DNA of 64,000 bases from Bradyrhizobium tropiciagri (GCF_018130545.1 NZ_JAFCKF010000011.1:1-64000), one strand, 5' to 3'; positions 44,094-54,214 are shown, counted from the stretch's first letter. The notes: generated by a model from the sequence alone, not told the origin. Numbers and translations are program-made.

Positions 44094-45599
44094 GTGCCAC
44101 AACGACCATTCCCCACTGCTGTCATCGTCACCGCCCTCGAGGTCGAGACGCGCGCGGTCTTGCGGCACCTCGGGAAATACGACGTTGAGACCGTTAGCGG
44201 CACCGGCTTTTTTAAAGGGCAATTCGAGGGATGGGACATCGCGGTGGTCGAGGCCGGCCCCGGCAATGCGGGCGCCGCCGCAATCGCGGTTCGAGCTCTT
44301 GGGCACTACAAGCCCCATGTTGCGCTGTTCGTCGGCGTTGCCGGCGGCGTGAAAGACGTGGCCATCGGCGACGTAGTGGTCGCAACCAAAGTCTACGGTT
44401 ACGAGTCCGGCAAGGATACCGCCAAAGGCTTCCAGCCGCGTCCTGACGTTCAGAACACCGCGCATGCGCTGGAGCAGCGCGCACGCGTTATCCGCCAAGG
44501 AACCGACTGGAAATCGCGGCTTGATCCTGCGATCAAGCACGAAGATCCAGCGTTCTTCGTCGCGCCGATCGCGGCAGGTGAGAAAGTCGTGGCTTCGCAA
44601 GAAGCCGCCACCGCGAAGCTGATCAAGGAGCACTATGGCGATGCCATCGCCGTCGAGATGGAGGGCAGCGGATTCTTGAAGGGGGTGCACATCAGTCACC
44701 CTACGCAGGGTGCCGTCATCCGTGGTATCTCGGACCTCCTGTCCGGCAAAGCGAGCGCTGACAAGGCAGGATCGCAGCAGCGAGCCGCCGATGCCGCAAG
44801 CGCTGCGGCCTTCGAGATCCTTTCAGGGCTGGATGGCGGTCAGCGAAAGACAAAGCCTGTCTTCCTGCGAACGCAGTCCACCTACAGCAAGGGCAGCTAC
44901 TTCACGCAAGGGCAGGTGCTCGCCGAGATCGGCGTACCCGGCGTCGATCAGGTCCAGTTTGCGTTCGCAGACGCCCCCGATGGCTACATGCGTATTATTC
45001 CCATGGAGCGCCGGGAAAAGCCGCTGACGCTGTCGAGCCTCAACGCCAGCGTCAATCAGTCCGAAATGATACGGGCGACCGGATATGGCGGTCTTTCAAC
45101 GGTGAACGCCTACGGGGCGATCTACTACGATCCCGCTGGCGCTTACCCGATGGGACCAGCGCCGCTGCGCTGGGCGACGCAAGTCTTTCAGAACGGCGAA
45201 CTTTGGAGCCTGACGGATACCTTGATAACGCGCGAGCGCGCCTGGCGCCCGGCAGACGTCCCGTTGCCACTCATTCCCGCGCTCACCCTTGAGCAAGGGT
45301 TTTATCGTGCACTTCACAAGAACATAGCCTTCGCTGTCGCGCATCTCGGACTGACATTCCCGTGCGAGGTCGAACTCGGCCTAGTGAGCATGCGCGGAGC
45401 GCATCTCGGCGTCGATCAGCAGGATATTCGCGGTCCGATCAAATTCGACGAAGCCGTCGTGCAAATGGAGCTTAGCTCGGCCGATGCCGCGGCGATCGAT
45501 GCGGCTCTGCTGACGTTCTTCACCGAGGTGTTCGACAAGACCGGCTATGCACGACCTGAGGGCTTGAACCGGTTCCCGCCGGGACCGCCTCGATCGTAA
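44094..45599 (+). CDS. Nucleoside phosphorylase-superfamily protein with C-terminal extension
   Basis: A 501-residue protein. The first 240 residues form a phosphorylase/nucleosidase (PNP_UDP) domain: AVIVTALEVETRAVLRHL, VALFVGVAGGVKDVAIGDVVVATKVYGYE, AVEMEGSGFL and AVIRGISDLLSGK, all as in MTA/SAH nucleosidases. The remaining 260 residues (from about FLRTQSTYSKGS) are unlike anything I recognise. In bacterial defence proteins this domain serves as effector or sensor acting on nucleosides. It begins with GTG 44094 and heads a run with a HEPN-like and a DUF4062 gene (21-base gap to the next). Confidence 0.78.
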   Translation: MPQRPFPTAVIVTALEVETRAVLRHLGKYDVETVSGTGFFKGQFEGWDIAVVEAGPGNAGAAAIAVRALGHYKPHVALFVGVAGGVKDVAIGDVVVATKVYGYESGKDTAKGFQPRPDVQNTAHALEQRARVIRQGTDWKSRLDPAIKHEDPAFFVAPIAAGEKVVASQEAATAKLIKEHYGDAIAVEMEGSGFLKGVHISHPTQGAVIRGISDLLSGKASADKAGSQQRAADAASAAAFEILSGLDGGQRKTKPVFLRTQSTYSKGSYFTQGQVLAEIGVPGVDQVQFAFADAPDGYMRIIPMERREKPLTLSSLNASVNQSEMIRATGYGGLSTVNAYGAIYYDPAGAYPMGPAPLRWATQVFQNGELWSLTDTLITRERAWRPADVPLPLIPALTLEQGFYRALHKNIAFAVAHLGLTFPCEVELGLVSMRGAHLGVDQQDIRGPIKFDEAVVQMELSSADAAAIDAALLTFFTEVFDKTGYARPEGLNRFPPGPPRS

Positions 45600-45620
45600 A
45601 GCTCTGATAGATCGCTGGAC

Positions 45621-47372
45621 ATGCTGCAGATCATCACCGAGAAGTTCTTTCCGCCCGGCGAGCGATACGAAACGCTGCACCGAGCAATCTTCTACACCAA
45701 CTACCGCGTCATGCGCGGTGAGAAGATCATAACGCCTGTAGGGTCTCTTCTGCCCTCGACCGGCCTTCACTCCCTTGCGACCCTTACATGCGAGATGCTG
45801 GAAAAGCAGGAGAAGCATCCAGACGGTCCCAAGCCGGGTGTTTTTATTGCGACAAGCGGGGACGACCTCCTGAACGATTTCGCCGCCGTTATTTCCTTCT
45901 TTTTGAATGTAACCTGCACTCCCGATCCCGACCTCACCAGGCGTCTTCTCTTGGCGGAGCGGCCTAGCATCGGTATCGAGGCGGTGCCAAGCCGGTTCAT
46001 CCGCCGCATGTTCGACAAGGAAGTGCATGCCAAGGACGACGAATCTGCTGCGCTGGCGGCATTCATCACGCAATTAGTCGGATTAGAGCGTGAGACGTTT
46101 GTCGGAGCCATGCGTGCCATTCGGCAATTCGTCATAGGATCGCACCGCTTGGCTGACGACCTCAACCTCGCGTACACGCTGTTTGTTACCTCGATAGAAT
46201 CTCTCGCGCAGGGCTTTGATGGTCATGTAGCCGAGTGGAGCGACTACGACTCGCGCAAGCGCAATAAAGTCGATAAAGCCTTGAAGGATGCATCAGACGC
46301 AGTCGCCACTGGTGTCCGGGACGCGATACTGTCTAACGAGCATGTCGCGCTGGCACGACGTTTCCGCGATTTCGCCATGGCCCATATCGCGCCGTCGTTC
46401 TTCCGAGAAGAAGCTGCTGGTGCGCAGGGACCGATAAGTCTACTCGATCTTCCTATTGCGCTTCAGCAAGCGTACACGATCCGGTCAGGCTACGTGCATC
46501 TCTTGCGCGATGTACCGCGTCAACTAACCATAAGTGGATTTTCCGAGGCTACCGACGTCGAGGACAAGGAAACATTGTCGTTCTCGGGCTTGTCGCGCCT
46601 CGCGCGTCACATCATCATGGAGTTCATCGCACGTGGGCGCACGGTTGAGCGCGAGACGTTCAATTACCGCCGTGAGCTGCCAGGCATCGTTACCGTCAAG
46701 CTTTCTCCCGAGTATTGGATCGCCTCGACCGGGGGCTTTGACCATAAATCCGCGCCGGTACGGCTCGCGGCGTTTTTGGAGCAAATTACCGCCGCCGTGC
46801 TTCTGCGTCAGAAGGGTACCAAGCTAACGGATTTGCGGCCGATCTTGACCATGGTTGAGGAGTTGGTGCCGGGGTTACGAAAACCGAGTCAGCGCGTCCC
46901 GATGTTGACGCTGTATTATCTGTTCCACCAGCTGGCGGGCCCCGAATTCAGCTGCAAACAGTGGCCTGCGCTCTTTGAGAAACATAAAGCCGACTTTGAT
47001 GCCCCTACCATCGAGAGCTTCGTTGCCCATCTGGTCATGGGTTATCCAGTTGATTGGACGTTGGGGCAGTTCGAGGAACTGCACAAAAGCTATTTCAAGA
47101 CCCGGCATACAGCGGGCGTGACCAAGATCGGGCTCTTGCTCGAAGCTGCCCTGTCGCTCCATTTGGCCGAGGTCAACCGCGCCGCCGGCAACGAAGCTCG
47201 AGCCCGTGCGTTAATAGCGTTCGCGGTAGACTCTCATCCAGGCCACGCGGCCCTTCGGGTCTACGAGGCTTCGTTGACAGCTGAACTGGCCGAAATCAAC
47301 TGGGCAAGCATCCTTCTTCCCCCTCAGCCAAGCAACGAGAACCCTGCTGCCGATCGGGCTCCCTCGGCGTAG
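45621..47372 (+). CDS. Large hypothetical protein with a possible HEPN motif
   Basis: A 583-residue protein with no clear family match. The first half is helical with a conserved-looking middle (AYTLFVTSIESLAQGF, DLPIALQQAYTIRSGYVHLL). R288-S-G-Y-V-H293 fits the Rx4-6H motif of HEPN ribonucleases, and the preceding helix with SIESL is also HEPN-like. The C-terminal part is helical-repeat-like (LLLEAALSLHLAEVNRAAGNEARA). It lies between the nucleosidase-family and DUF4062 genes, so a role as RNase effector is conceivable but not established. Confidence 0.6.
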   Translation: MLQIITEKFFPPGERYETLHRAIFYTNYRVMRGEKIITPVGSLLPSTGLHSLATLTCEMLEKQEKHPDGPKPGVFIATSGDDLLNDFAAVISFFLNVTCTPDPDLTRRLLLAERPSIGIEAVPSRFIRRMFDKEVHAKDDESAALAAFITQLVGLERETFVGAMRAIRQFVIGSHRLADDLNLAYTLFVTSIESLAQGFDGHVAEWSDYDSRKRNKVDKALKDASDAVATGVRDAILSNEHVALARRFRDFAMAHIAPSFFREEAAGAQGPISLLDLPIALQQAYTIRSGYVHLLRDVPRQLTISGFSEATDVEDKETLSFSGLSRLARHIIMEFIARGRTVERETFNYRRELPGIVTVKLSPEYWIASTGGFDHKSAPVRLAAFLEQITAAVLLRQKGTKLTDLRPILTMVEELVPGLRKPSQRVPMLTLYYLFHQLAGPEFSCKQWPALFEKHKADFDAPTIESFVAHLVMGYPVDWTLGQFEELHKSYFKTRHTAGVTKIGLLLEAALSLHLAEVNRAAGNEARARALIAFAVDSHPGHAALRVYEASLTAELAEINWASILLPPQPSNENPAADRAPSA

Positions 47373-47495
47373 TGCAATTTCTCTGGGCGCCGAAGGAGCA
47401 AAGTTCGCTATTCCTTGATACCACGTCGATCGCAGCCTATTTATGGTTGTGCGGGGCGAGCGGCGTCCTCCCACCTAAGCTGAGCAATGTGATCC

Positions 47496-48794
47496 ATGGA
47501 CCGTCCCACCATCTTTATTTCTTCAACGATTTACGATTTCCGCGACATGCGGAGCGCCATTAAGGACCATTTGGAGGAGAACGGGTGCAGGGTACTGGCC
47601 TCGGAATTTAATGATTTTACGAAGCCGCTCGACAAGCACTCCTATCAGGCATGTCTCGACACGATCCAACAGGCCGATTTCTTCCTGTTGTTGATCGGCA
47701 CGCGTGTCGGAGGTTGGTATGATGCTCCCAACCGCGTCAGCATTACGCAGCAAGAATACCGCACCGCCTACGAACTGGCTCAGGAAGGCAAGATAAAACT
47801 ACTATCGTTTGTCCGCGAGGAAGTTTGGCTTCACCGGGAGAGCACCAAGGAACTGTCAAAGTACCTTGAGAGCGTAGCTGATCTGGACGACGAAATACGC
47901 CGGAATATCGAATCCCGGCCGACCAAGTTCGCAAGCGATAATGATTTCATCGTGTCATTTATCGACGAGATATCGCGGAACAAGGAGACAGCAGAGGCCG
48001 TAAAAGGCTGCGGCCCGATGCCGATCGGTAATTGGGTTCATCCTTTCACGCGATTTTCGGATATCCGGGATGTGATCGATCCATTGATCTTGAACGGCTT
48101 GTCCGTCCGTCACGCGGCGGGCCGCAAGGCGCTGCAAAATCAGTTGCTCACCCTCCTGCGGGATTTGGTTCCGATCATTAAAGACAAGCCGCTCCTTCCG
48201 GCAAATATGATCTTGAATGTTGCAACTGAAATCGATCTCAAGGTCGATGATCTCACACGGTCGATTAGGCTGAGTGATCGCACCTATGGAAGACTTGCTA
48301 GCCTGGCATTGTATGCACCAAACGCGGCCTTGAACGAAGCTGGTTTGGACGCGGCCCTGGGATCGGATTTGCTCCTCAAATATGAGCCGGCGGATGGCAA
48401 CTTTAGGCAGACGCCCGCGTATGATCTACTGACCGAATTATTGGATCAGATACGAAAGTTCGAAAAAGCTAGATCTGGCTTCGCCGTGAACGATCTTCTT
48501 GTGCGTGGCTTACCGAGCAATCGAGGAGCCGACAGGTCGGTTACTGTTCTTGGGCACATCGTAGCAGGGCAACTTCAGATACTTTTCCGATGGGCCGATA
48601 TCGTCGCCATCGCGAGGGCTCTGGCACTCTTCTTGGATGGGCAGCCATCGGTCGCCCCGCAGCGTATGCCGCTCAGCGCGCTCCGCGAGCAAGAGGATGA
48701 ACTCAAGAGAGAGAAGGTATCGTTGCAGCAAGTCCGCGAATTCGCGGGGTTGGAAACTGCAGGCACGACGCCGAAAGCACAGCAAGCGGAGTAG
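47496..48794 (+). CDS. DUF4062 domain protein (TIR-like fold) with C-terminal extension
   Basis: A 432-residue protein. The N-terminal DUF4062 domain is clear: PTIFISSTIYDFRDMRSAIKDHLE, VLASEFNDFTKPLDKHSYQAC, ADFFLLLIGTRVGGWYD, SITQQEYRTAYELAQ and a KIKLLSFVREEVW strand, resembling TIR-fold sensors. The rest (from about residue 180) is helical and unassigned. DUF4062 genes are frequent in defence islands. It follows the HEPN-like gene after about 120 bases and is convergent with AbiV. The ATG 47496 follows a purine-poor region, so start confidence is moderate. Confidence 0.8.
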   Translation: MDRPTIFISSTIYDFRDMRSAIKDHLEENGCRVLASEFNDFTKPLDKHSYQACLDTIQQADFFLLLIGTRVGGWYDAPNRVSITQQEYRTAYELAQEGKIKLLSFVREEVWLHRESTKELSKYLESVADLDDEIRRNIESRPTKFASDNDFIVSFIDEISRNKETAEAVKGCGPMPIGNWVHPFTRFSDIRDVIDPLILNGLSVRHAAGRKALQNQLLTLLRDLVPIIKDKPLLPANMILNVATEIDLKVDDLTRSIRLSDRTYGRLASLALYAPNAALNEAGLDAALGSDLLLKYEPADGNFRQTPAYDLLTELLDQIRKFEKARSGFAVNDLLVRGLPSNRGADRSVTVLGHIVAGQLQILFRWADIVAIARALALFLDGQPSVAPQRMPLSALREQEDELKREKVSLQQVREFAGLETAGTTPKAQQAE

Positions 48795-48801
48795 AGATTG
48801 C

Positions 48802-49527
48802 TTAGCCGCTCTTCGTGGCTTCACCCCTAGTGGCAGTCTCGAGCATTTCCTCAAGCATCCGCGTCATCGCCTTTTCAGGGTCGTTTGGCATCTCTTCCCT
48901 GAATTTCAGCGCCAACGCCTTGAACGCTCTAAGCTTTTCGGCGGTCTTGTCGATGTCGCTATTCCACTTCGAGAGCAGCCGCACCTTTGGGTACATGAGA
49001 CCAAGGTATTCGCGGTTCCTTTTGACGATTTCGGAAACCATATCCTTCGTGATCCGGTCGCTCGGAGCTGCAAAACGCTCGCCGTTGAAATCCACATACA
49101 ACGACGCGTTCTTTGCCGTATTGGATTCTTCATGGAATGCTTTTTGGCGCTCCTCGAATAAGCCGATCGCGGCTTTCCAGTCCCTGTTCTTACGGGCTGC
49201 CTGTTCTTCGTCGGAGACGTCGAGCATGTATGCGTTCGCGTGGTTTTTCGCCTTGTGATTCACCAGCGCCTTAGTGAGCTTGCGAGGGTCGATCTCTTCA
49301 CCCATCAGCAATCCCGTTGCCCATGCGGTCAGAAGCTCGATCTTCCCACATTCCTCCAACGAGATTTGATGCAAAAAGAGGGAACGGCTGAGGGCGCGGT
49401 GTTTGCCGAGCAAGGACGCTTCGGAAAACAGCTCCTCGGCATTTCTAAACGCGACTTCCGCCCCCCGCGCAATCTCGCCGAATAGGGCCTTCCGATTCGC
49501 GTCCTGCCCATCTCTTTTGCTGGTCAT
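48802..49527 (-). CDS. abiV: AbiV-family abortive infection protein
   Basis: A 241-residue helical protein. The AbiV hallmark is the middle region: GAEVAFRNAEELFSEASLL, then SRSLFLHQISLEECGKIELL (the SLEExGKI motif) and VNHKAKNHANAYML. A conserved Arg/Lys-rich helical C terminus follows. AbiV of lactococci blocks phage translation after infection. The chosen ATG 49527 starts the conserved part; the open frame is longer upstream but reads like non-coding DNA. It is convergent with the DUF4062 gene (7 bases between stops). Confidence 0.75.
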   Translation of the reverse strand: MTSKRDGQDANRKALFGEIARGAEVAFRNAEELFSEASLLGKHRALSRSLFLHQISLEECGKIELLTAWATGLLMGEEIDPRKLTKALVNHKAKNHANAYMLDVSDEEQAARKNRDWKAAIGLFEERQKAFHEESNTAKNASLYVDFNGERFAAPSDRITKDMVSEIVKRNREYLGLMYPKVRLLSKWNSDIDKTAEKLRAFKALALKFREEMPNDPEKAMTRMLEEMLETATRGEATKSG

Positions 49528-49777
49528 CAATTTCCGCCGGCTTTCTTTGATGATTTTGGATACTTGACCACGCTGAAGAGCACGGGTGGTCCCGAAATGC
49601 ACCCAAGCTCGTCGTTTACCTCGGCAACCCGTTGAAATCACAAAAGATGTGACCTCCCTCCGAGCGCACCATAGTCCCTTGCCGCGGGCTCGCCGCTCCA
49701 AGTCGGGAGAGCCGACAGGCAATGAGAGGCATTTAGAGCGACCTGTCTGCCACACGCTGTGCCGGCTTGCGCCGAGA

Positions 49778-50809
49778 TCAACGAAGGAGACCGCGCGGCG
49801 GCGCACGCCGCTTTTTCTCTGTTGAAGCGACTCCTGCGGCAATTGGCTCGGCGGCTTTAGCGCGTGACTTTGCATAATCGGCGGACATCGCCAACGCCGG
49901 ATCACGATCGCGCAGCTCTTCGGCCACAATAGATTGAAGCCAGCGAACCGCCGGTTCGTTGTCCATCCGGCGGTGCCAATGCTGCCTCAGTTCGATGAGA
50001 GGTATAGGAACCGGCGGCGGGAGCAGCTTGAGGCCGGCATTCGCGTACCAGGCTCCAAGCGAGAACGGGACGGTCGAGATCATGTCGCTGGTTGCGACCA
50101 ATTGCGGCACGCTCATGAAATGCGGCAGGTGCAGGACAACACGGCGCTGCAGCTTGAGCTCCCGGACGCGCTTCTCGAATATCTCCTGACTGCGACCCTG
50201 TTGGTTCACGACGATATGGTCGGCCGCGAGAAACTGCTCGAGCGTAAGAGTATCACCGATCGTGGGATGGTCCTTGCGGGCGATGCAGGTGAAGGGGTGA
50301 TCGAATAGGTCTTCGGTCACGACATTCGGACCAAGGAGATCCGGAAAATAGCCGATCGCCAAGTCGATTTCGCCGCTCTCCAGCGCGTCTTCCAGCTCAT
50401 CGTGAGAGGTCGGTACGCATCGCAAAGCCGCTCGAGGGGCCATCGCACGGATCCGCTGAAGAATTGGCGGGATGAAAATCAGAACGCCGATGTCCGAGGT
50501 CGTGACTGTGAACACGCGGTCACTCTCTTCCGGCACGAAGCGAGGCTTGCGGAGGATTTGTTGGTCGACCGTCGAAAGCACGGTTCGCACCGCGTCGGCG
50601 ATCGATTCCGCAAACGGTGTCGGTCGCATGCCGCGTCCGGTCGACAGAAAGAGCGGATCGCTAAAGAATTCCCGCAGCTTCCGCAGCCCGGCACTGGCCA
50701 TCGGTTGGCTCATTCCCAGCTGGCGGGAGACCGCTGACAGGTTCTGGGCGCGGAACAGTCCGTCGAGCAGGAGAAGGAGGTTCAGGTCGAGCCGTCTGAT
50801 ATCCATCAT
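49778..50809 (-). CDS. LysR-family transcriptional regulator
   Basis: A 343-residue LysR protein (NodD/SyrM-like start MMDIRRLDLNLLLLLDGL). The helix-turn-helix is NLSAVSRQLGMSQPMASAGLRKLREFF; the effector domain begins VFTVTTSDIGVLIFIPPI. The extended tail of 30 residues is Lys/Arg-rich. It is divergent from the purU/demethylase/folD/MFS operon and probably controls it, sensing the methylated substrate or its product. The start is 50809 (or 50806). Confidence 0.88.
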   Translation of the reverse strand: MMDIRRLDLNLLLLLDGLFRAQNLSAVSRQLGMSQPMASAGLRKLREFFSDPLFLSTGRGMRPTPFAESIADAVRTVLSTVDQQILRKPRFVPEESDRVFTVTTSDIGVLIFIPPILQRIRAMAPRAALRCVPTSHDELEDALESGEIDLAIGYFPDLLGPNVVTEDLFDHPFTCIARKDHPTIGDTLTLEQFLAADHIVVNQQGRSQEIFEKRVRELKLQRRVVLHLPHFMSVPQLVATSDMISTVPFSLGAWYANAGLKLLPPPVPIPLIELRQHWHRRMDNEPAVRWLQSIVAEELRDRDPALAMSADYAKSRAKAAEPIAAGVASTEKKRRAPPRGLLR

Positions 50810-51042
50810 GCTGATAGCTTGTATTGAATAATACCGGATTTTCAATGACGGCATTCTGCGCAATGGTCGCTCTGCAACGTCCCGCAGGTGACGACTTTGG
50901 GAGTGAAATCAGAGGCGTAATGGCTTCGCCGTGCGGCCCCTAGGTTATTTCCTCCCGCTCTGCCTCTCAGTTTTCGAACATCCGCTCACCCAACCGGTGC
51001 CGCCGGAACTAAACGTCCGTGGCCGCCAGAAATCGTCCGTTT

Positions 51043-51915
51043 ATGTACGCTGAACCTGTACCCATATCGCAATACATCCTGACCCTGTCATGTCGCGACG
51101 TACCCGGCATCGTGGCCGATGTCTCGCGCTGCCTGTTCGAGAACGGCGGCAACATCGTCGAGGCCGCGCAGGTCAACGAGATCACGAGCGAGCGCTTCTT
51201 CATGAGGATCGGCGTGACGCTCTCGGAAGCGGGCGCCGAGGCAGCGCGGAACGGGATCGGCGCGATCGCCCGGAAGTTCGCAATGGAGTGGAGACTGCGC
51301 TCGCAGGCCGAACGCAAGCGGGTCCTGTTATTCGTTTCCAAATTCGATCATTGCCTCGGCGATCTCCTGTACCGCCATCGGCTCGGCGAGCTCGACATGG
51401 ACATCGTCGGGATCGTCTCGAACCATCCGCGCTCGGTGCTCACCGTCAGTCTCGTGGGCGAGATTCCGTTCCATCACCTTCCCGTCACGAAGGACACGAA
51501 GATGGAGCAGGAGGCGCAGATCAAGACGCTCATCGCGGAGACGAGCGCCGATCTCGTCGTCCTCGCGCGCTACATGCAGATCCTCTCGGACGATCTCGCG
51601 CGTCATCTCCACGGCCGCTGCATCAATATCCATCACAGCTTTCTGCCCGGATTCAAGGGATCGAGACCCTATCACCAGGCGCACGCCCGTGGCGTGAAGC
51701 TGATCGGTGCGACCGCGCACTTCGCGACCGGGGATCTCGATGAGGGGCCAATCATCGAACAGGACGTCGAACGCGTCAGTCACCGCGATACGCCGGAGGA
51801 CCTAGTCCGAAAGGGGCGGGATATCGAGCGTCGAGTGCTTTCGCGTGCGGTTCATCTCTTCCTAGAGGACCGCGTGATCATCAACGGCGAGCGGACCATC
51901 GTCTTCGCCAATTGA
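51043..51915 (+). CDS. purU: Formyltetrahydrofolate deformylase
   Basis: A 290-residue PurU. The N-terminal ACT domain ([20 protein letters not shown]) is followed by a formyltransferase-fold catalytic domain with [14 protein letters not shown] (catalytic Asn/His region) and [16 protein letters not shown] (catalytic Asp). It hydrolyses 10-formyl-THF to THF and formate. With FolD and the folate-dependent demethylase next door it would recycle folate one-carbon units as formate. An upstream GTG at 51019 would add 8 residues; I favour ATG 51043, where similarity starts, though no good ribosome site is seen for either. Confidence 0.92.
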   Translation: MYAEPVPISQYILTLSCRDVPGIVADVSRCLFENGGNIVEAAQVNEITSERFFMRIGVTLSEAGAEAARNGIGAIARKFAMEWRLRSQAERKRVLLFVSKFDHCLGDLLYRHRLGELDMDIVGIVSNHPRSVLTVSLVGEIPFHHLPVTKDTKMEQEAQIKTLIAETSADLVVLARYMQILSDDLARHLHGRCINIHHSFLPGFKGSRPYHQAHARGVKLIGATAHFATGDLDEGPIIEQDVERVSHRDTPEDLVRKGRDIERRVLSRAVHLFLEDRVIINGERTIVFAN

Positions 51916-51934
51916 ACAGAATGGAGAACGACCA

Positions 51935-53215
51935 ATGCTGACACCCAGGGGCATGCGCAAGACGCCCGAAGGCTACTTCACCTCGCGATGGGGCCTTCCG
52001 GAGTACACCGACTGGATCGACGAGAGCATGTCTTGGAAGGAAACGTGTGCGCTCGGCGACTGGTCGTTTCTCTGGGAGCGGCGCTTCAAGGGACCCGATG
52101 CGCTGAAGCTCTTCTCGGATACATCGGTCAACAGCTTCCAAAAGTTCGATATCCGGCAGTCGAAGCACGTCGTCCACACTACCAAGCAGGGAAAGGTCAT
52201 CGCGGAGGGCATCCTCACCCGCCTGTCCGAGGACGAGTTCATGCTGTTCGGGCGCGGCACGTTCTGGGTCGATTACATCCGTCGTCATGGCAACTACGAC
52301 GTCACGTCCGAGGCCGACGACTGGTTCAATTTCCAGGTCCAGGGGCCGACGTCCCTGGCGCTGCTCGAGAGGGTCTCGAAGCAGTCGCTCCGCGACGTGA
52401 AGTTCATGCATTCGGGCGAGATCGAAATCGCCGGATGCAAGATGCTCGCGCTACGCCAAGGCATGTCGGGCGAGATCGGCTTCGAGCTGCAGGGGCCAAT
52501 GGCACAAGCAGCGGCCGTCTACGACGCCATCGTCGCCGCCGGTCAAGAGTTCGGCCTCCGTCGCATCGGCGGCCGGGCGATCTTCATCAACCACCTTGAG
52601 GCCTGCTTCCCGACCATTGTTACAGATTACATGCCTGCGATCTTCGACGACGACATGAAGGAGTACCAGGACGAATTCCGCGCCGCGATGCCGGGCTTTG
52701 CGTCGACCTTTAATATCGCCGGTAGCTTCCAATCGGACGACATCCGTGATTGGTACAGAAGTCCGGTCGAACTTGGCTGGAGCAAGAATATCAAGTTCGA
52801 TCACGAATTCATTGGGCGCGATGTACTCGAGAAGGAAGTCGCAAATCCGAGAAGAGTGATCCGAACGTTGGTCTGGAACGGAGATGACGTGGCTGACGTC
52901 CACGCCTCGCTATTTCAGAAAGAGCAGCAGCCCTATCAATACATGGAGATGCCTCGGGATCAGCGCGGCTTCATGTATGCCGACCGCGTGCTGAGCGGCG
53001 ACAAGGATGTCGGCGTGACCACATCACGAGGCTACAGCTATTTTTTCCGCGAGATGCTGTCGCTGTGTACCATCGACGTCGATCATTCAGAGATCGGAAG
53101 CGAGGTCGTCGTGGTCTGGGGCGAGCCGGGTCGTCGACAAAAAAGCATTCGCGCGAAAGTGGCTCCAGCACCCTACAAGAAGGACAATCGCCGCGCCGAC
53201 CTGTCCAAGGTCTGA
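51935..53215 (+). CDS. GcvT-fold, tetrahydrofolate-dependent demethylase/aminomethyltransferase (LigM/DesA-like)
   Basis: A 426-residue GcvT-family protein: TSRWGLPEYTDWIDESMSWK, DWSFLWERRFKGPDALKLFSD, FNFQVQGPTSLALLE and SGEIGFELQGP, with the C-terminal domain containing YRSPVELGWSKNIKFDHEFIG. These stretches resemble the vanillate/3-O-methylgallate demethylase LigM and syringate demethylase DesA, which transfer a methyl group to THF; GcvT itself is shorter and less similar. Set beside purU and folD (and an aromatic-acid-type MFS gene), it likely removes a methyl from an aromatic or other methylated compound. No methyl-THF reductase gene is present. Confidence 0.78.
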   Translation: MLTPRGMRKTPEGYFTSRWGLPEYTDWIDESMSWKETCALGDWSFLWERRFKGPDALKLFSDTSVNSFQKFDIRQSKHVVHTTKQGKVIAEGILTRLSEDEFMLFGRGTFWVDYIRRHGNYDVTSEADDWFNFQVQGPTSLALLERVSKQSLRDVKFMHSGEIEIAGCKMLALRQGMSGEIGFELQGPMAQAAAVYDAIVAAGQEFGLRRIGGRAIFINHLEACFPTIVTDYMPAIFDDDMKEYQDEFRAAMPGFASTFNIAGSFQSDDIRDWYRSPVELGWSKNIKFDHEFIGRDVLEKEVANPRRVIRTLVWNGDDVADVHASLFQKEQQPYQYMEMPRDQRGFMYADRVLSGDKDVGVTTSRGYSYFFREMLSLCTIDVDHSEIGSEVVVVWGEPGRRQKSIRAKVAPAPYKKDNRRADLSKV

Positions 53216-53224
53216 GCGGCAGCC

Positions 53225-54127
53225 ATGACCGCGCGCATCATCGACGGAAAAGCACTTGCCGCCGTGGTTCGGGAGGAAGTCGCAGAGGGCGTCGCCGCCC
53301 TCGTCGCCGGCGGCGTGCCGGCGCCGGAACTAGCCGTCATCTTGATCGGTGAAGATCCAGCCAGTCGTGTCTACGTCTCAAACAAGGTGCGGCAGACTGA
53401 AGCCGTCGGAATGCGTTCGCGCCGATACTTGCTCGGCTCGGACGCGACGGAGCGCAGCCTGCTGGAGTTGATCGAGGAGCTGAACCGGGATCTCGCGGTG
53501 AACGGTATCTTGGTTCAGTTCCCGTTGCCACCGCACATGGACATCGCGCGCGTCGTGACGGCGATCCGTCCGGACAAGGATGTCGACGGATTCAATCCGC
53601 TGAACGTGGGACGCATCGCCGCAGGCATGGAGGGCGCATTGGTCCCGTGTACGCCGCTCGGCGTTATGCGTCTCATCAAGTCGGTGCATCAAGACATCGC
53701 GGGTCTAGGGGCTCTCGTCGTGGGAGCGTCCAACGTCGTCGGCCGCCCCATGGCACGCCTGTTGCTGCAGGAACTGTGCACGGTCTCGATCGCGCACATC
53801 CGGACCACCGATCTCGAGCGCCGCTGCCGTGAGGCCGACATCCTCGTCGTCGCGACCGGCGTTCCTGGTCTTATCCGCGGTCGCTTCGTCAAACCTGGCG
53901 CGACGGTGATCGACGTCGGCATTACCCGTGTCGCGTCGGCATCCGGCGTCGACAAGCTCGTCGGAGATGTCGCGTTCGACGAAGCCCTCGAAGTTGCAGG
54001 CGCGATCACGCCGGTCCCGGGCGGCGTCGGACCGATGACCATCGCCTGTCTGCTTGCGAACACGTTGAGCGCCGCGAGGATGGAAGCCGCGCGGCGCAAG
54101 GCGGTCGAAGCGGAAACGGCCGTCTAA
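53225..54127 (+). CDS. folD: Methylenetetrahydrofolate dehydrogenase/cyclohydrolase
   Basis: A 300-residue FolD. Motifs: [13 protein letters not shown] with the catalytic Lys, [26 protein letters not shown], and the NADP-binding [17 protein letters not shown], ending with [19 protein letters not shown]. It interconverts 5,10-methylene-THF and 10-formyl-THF. A chromosomal folD often exists elsewhere, so this copy is probably dedicated to the demethylation pathway. It follows the demethylase gene after nine bases. Confidence 0.95.
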   Translation: MTARIIDGKALAAVVREEVAEGVAALVAGGVPAPELAVILIGEDPASRVYVSNKVRQTEAVGMRSRRYLLGSDATERSLLELIEELNRDLAVNGILVQFPLPPHMDIARVVTAIRPDKDVDGFNPLNVGRIAAGMEGALVPCTPLGVMRLIKSVHQDIAGLGALVVGASNVVGRPMARLLLQELCTVSIAHIRTTDLERRCREADILVVATGVPGLIRGRFVKPGATVIDVGITRVASASGVDKLVGDVAFDEALEVAGAITPVPGGVGPMTIACLLANTLSAARMEAARRKAVEAETAV

Positions 54128-54214
54128 CGGACGAAAATGTCCGAGGCCCGTGCCGAGGGGCTTCCAACAAGAAGACGGTCATCGCATCAAATTTCAGAGA
54201 AGGGGAGGCTGGAC

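Noticed and set aside
43876-44109. His-rich or Met-rich small proteins readable from both strands of the ATCAT tract
   Set aside because: They follow from the simple repeat itself, not from coding selection.
48802-49929. Longer reading of the AbiV gene starting at 49929
   Set aside because: The extra 130 residues look like non-coding translation and overlap the convergent LysR end; AbiV similarity starts at 49527.
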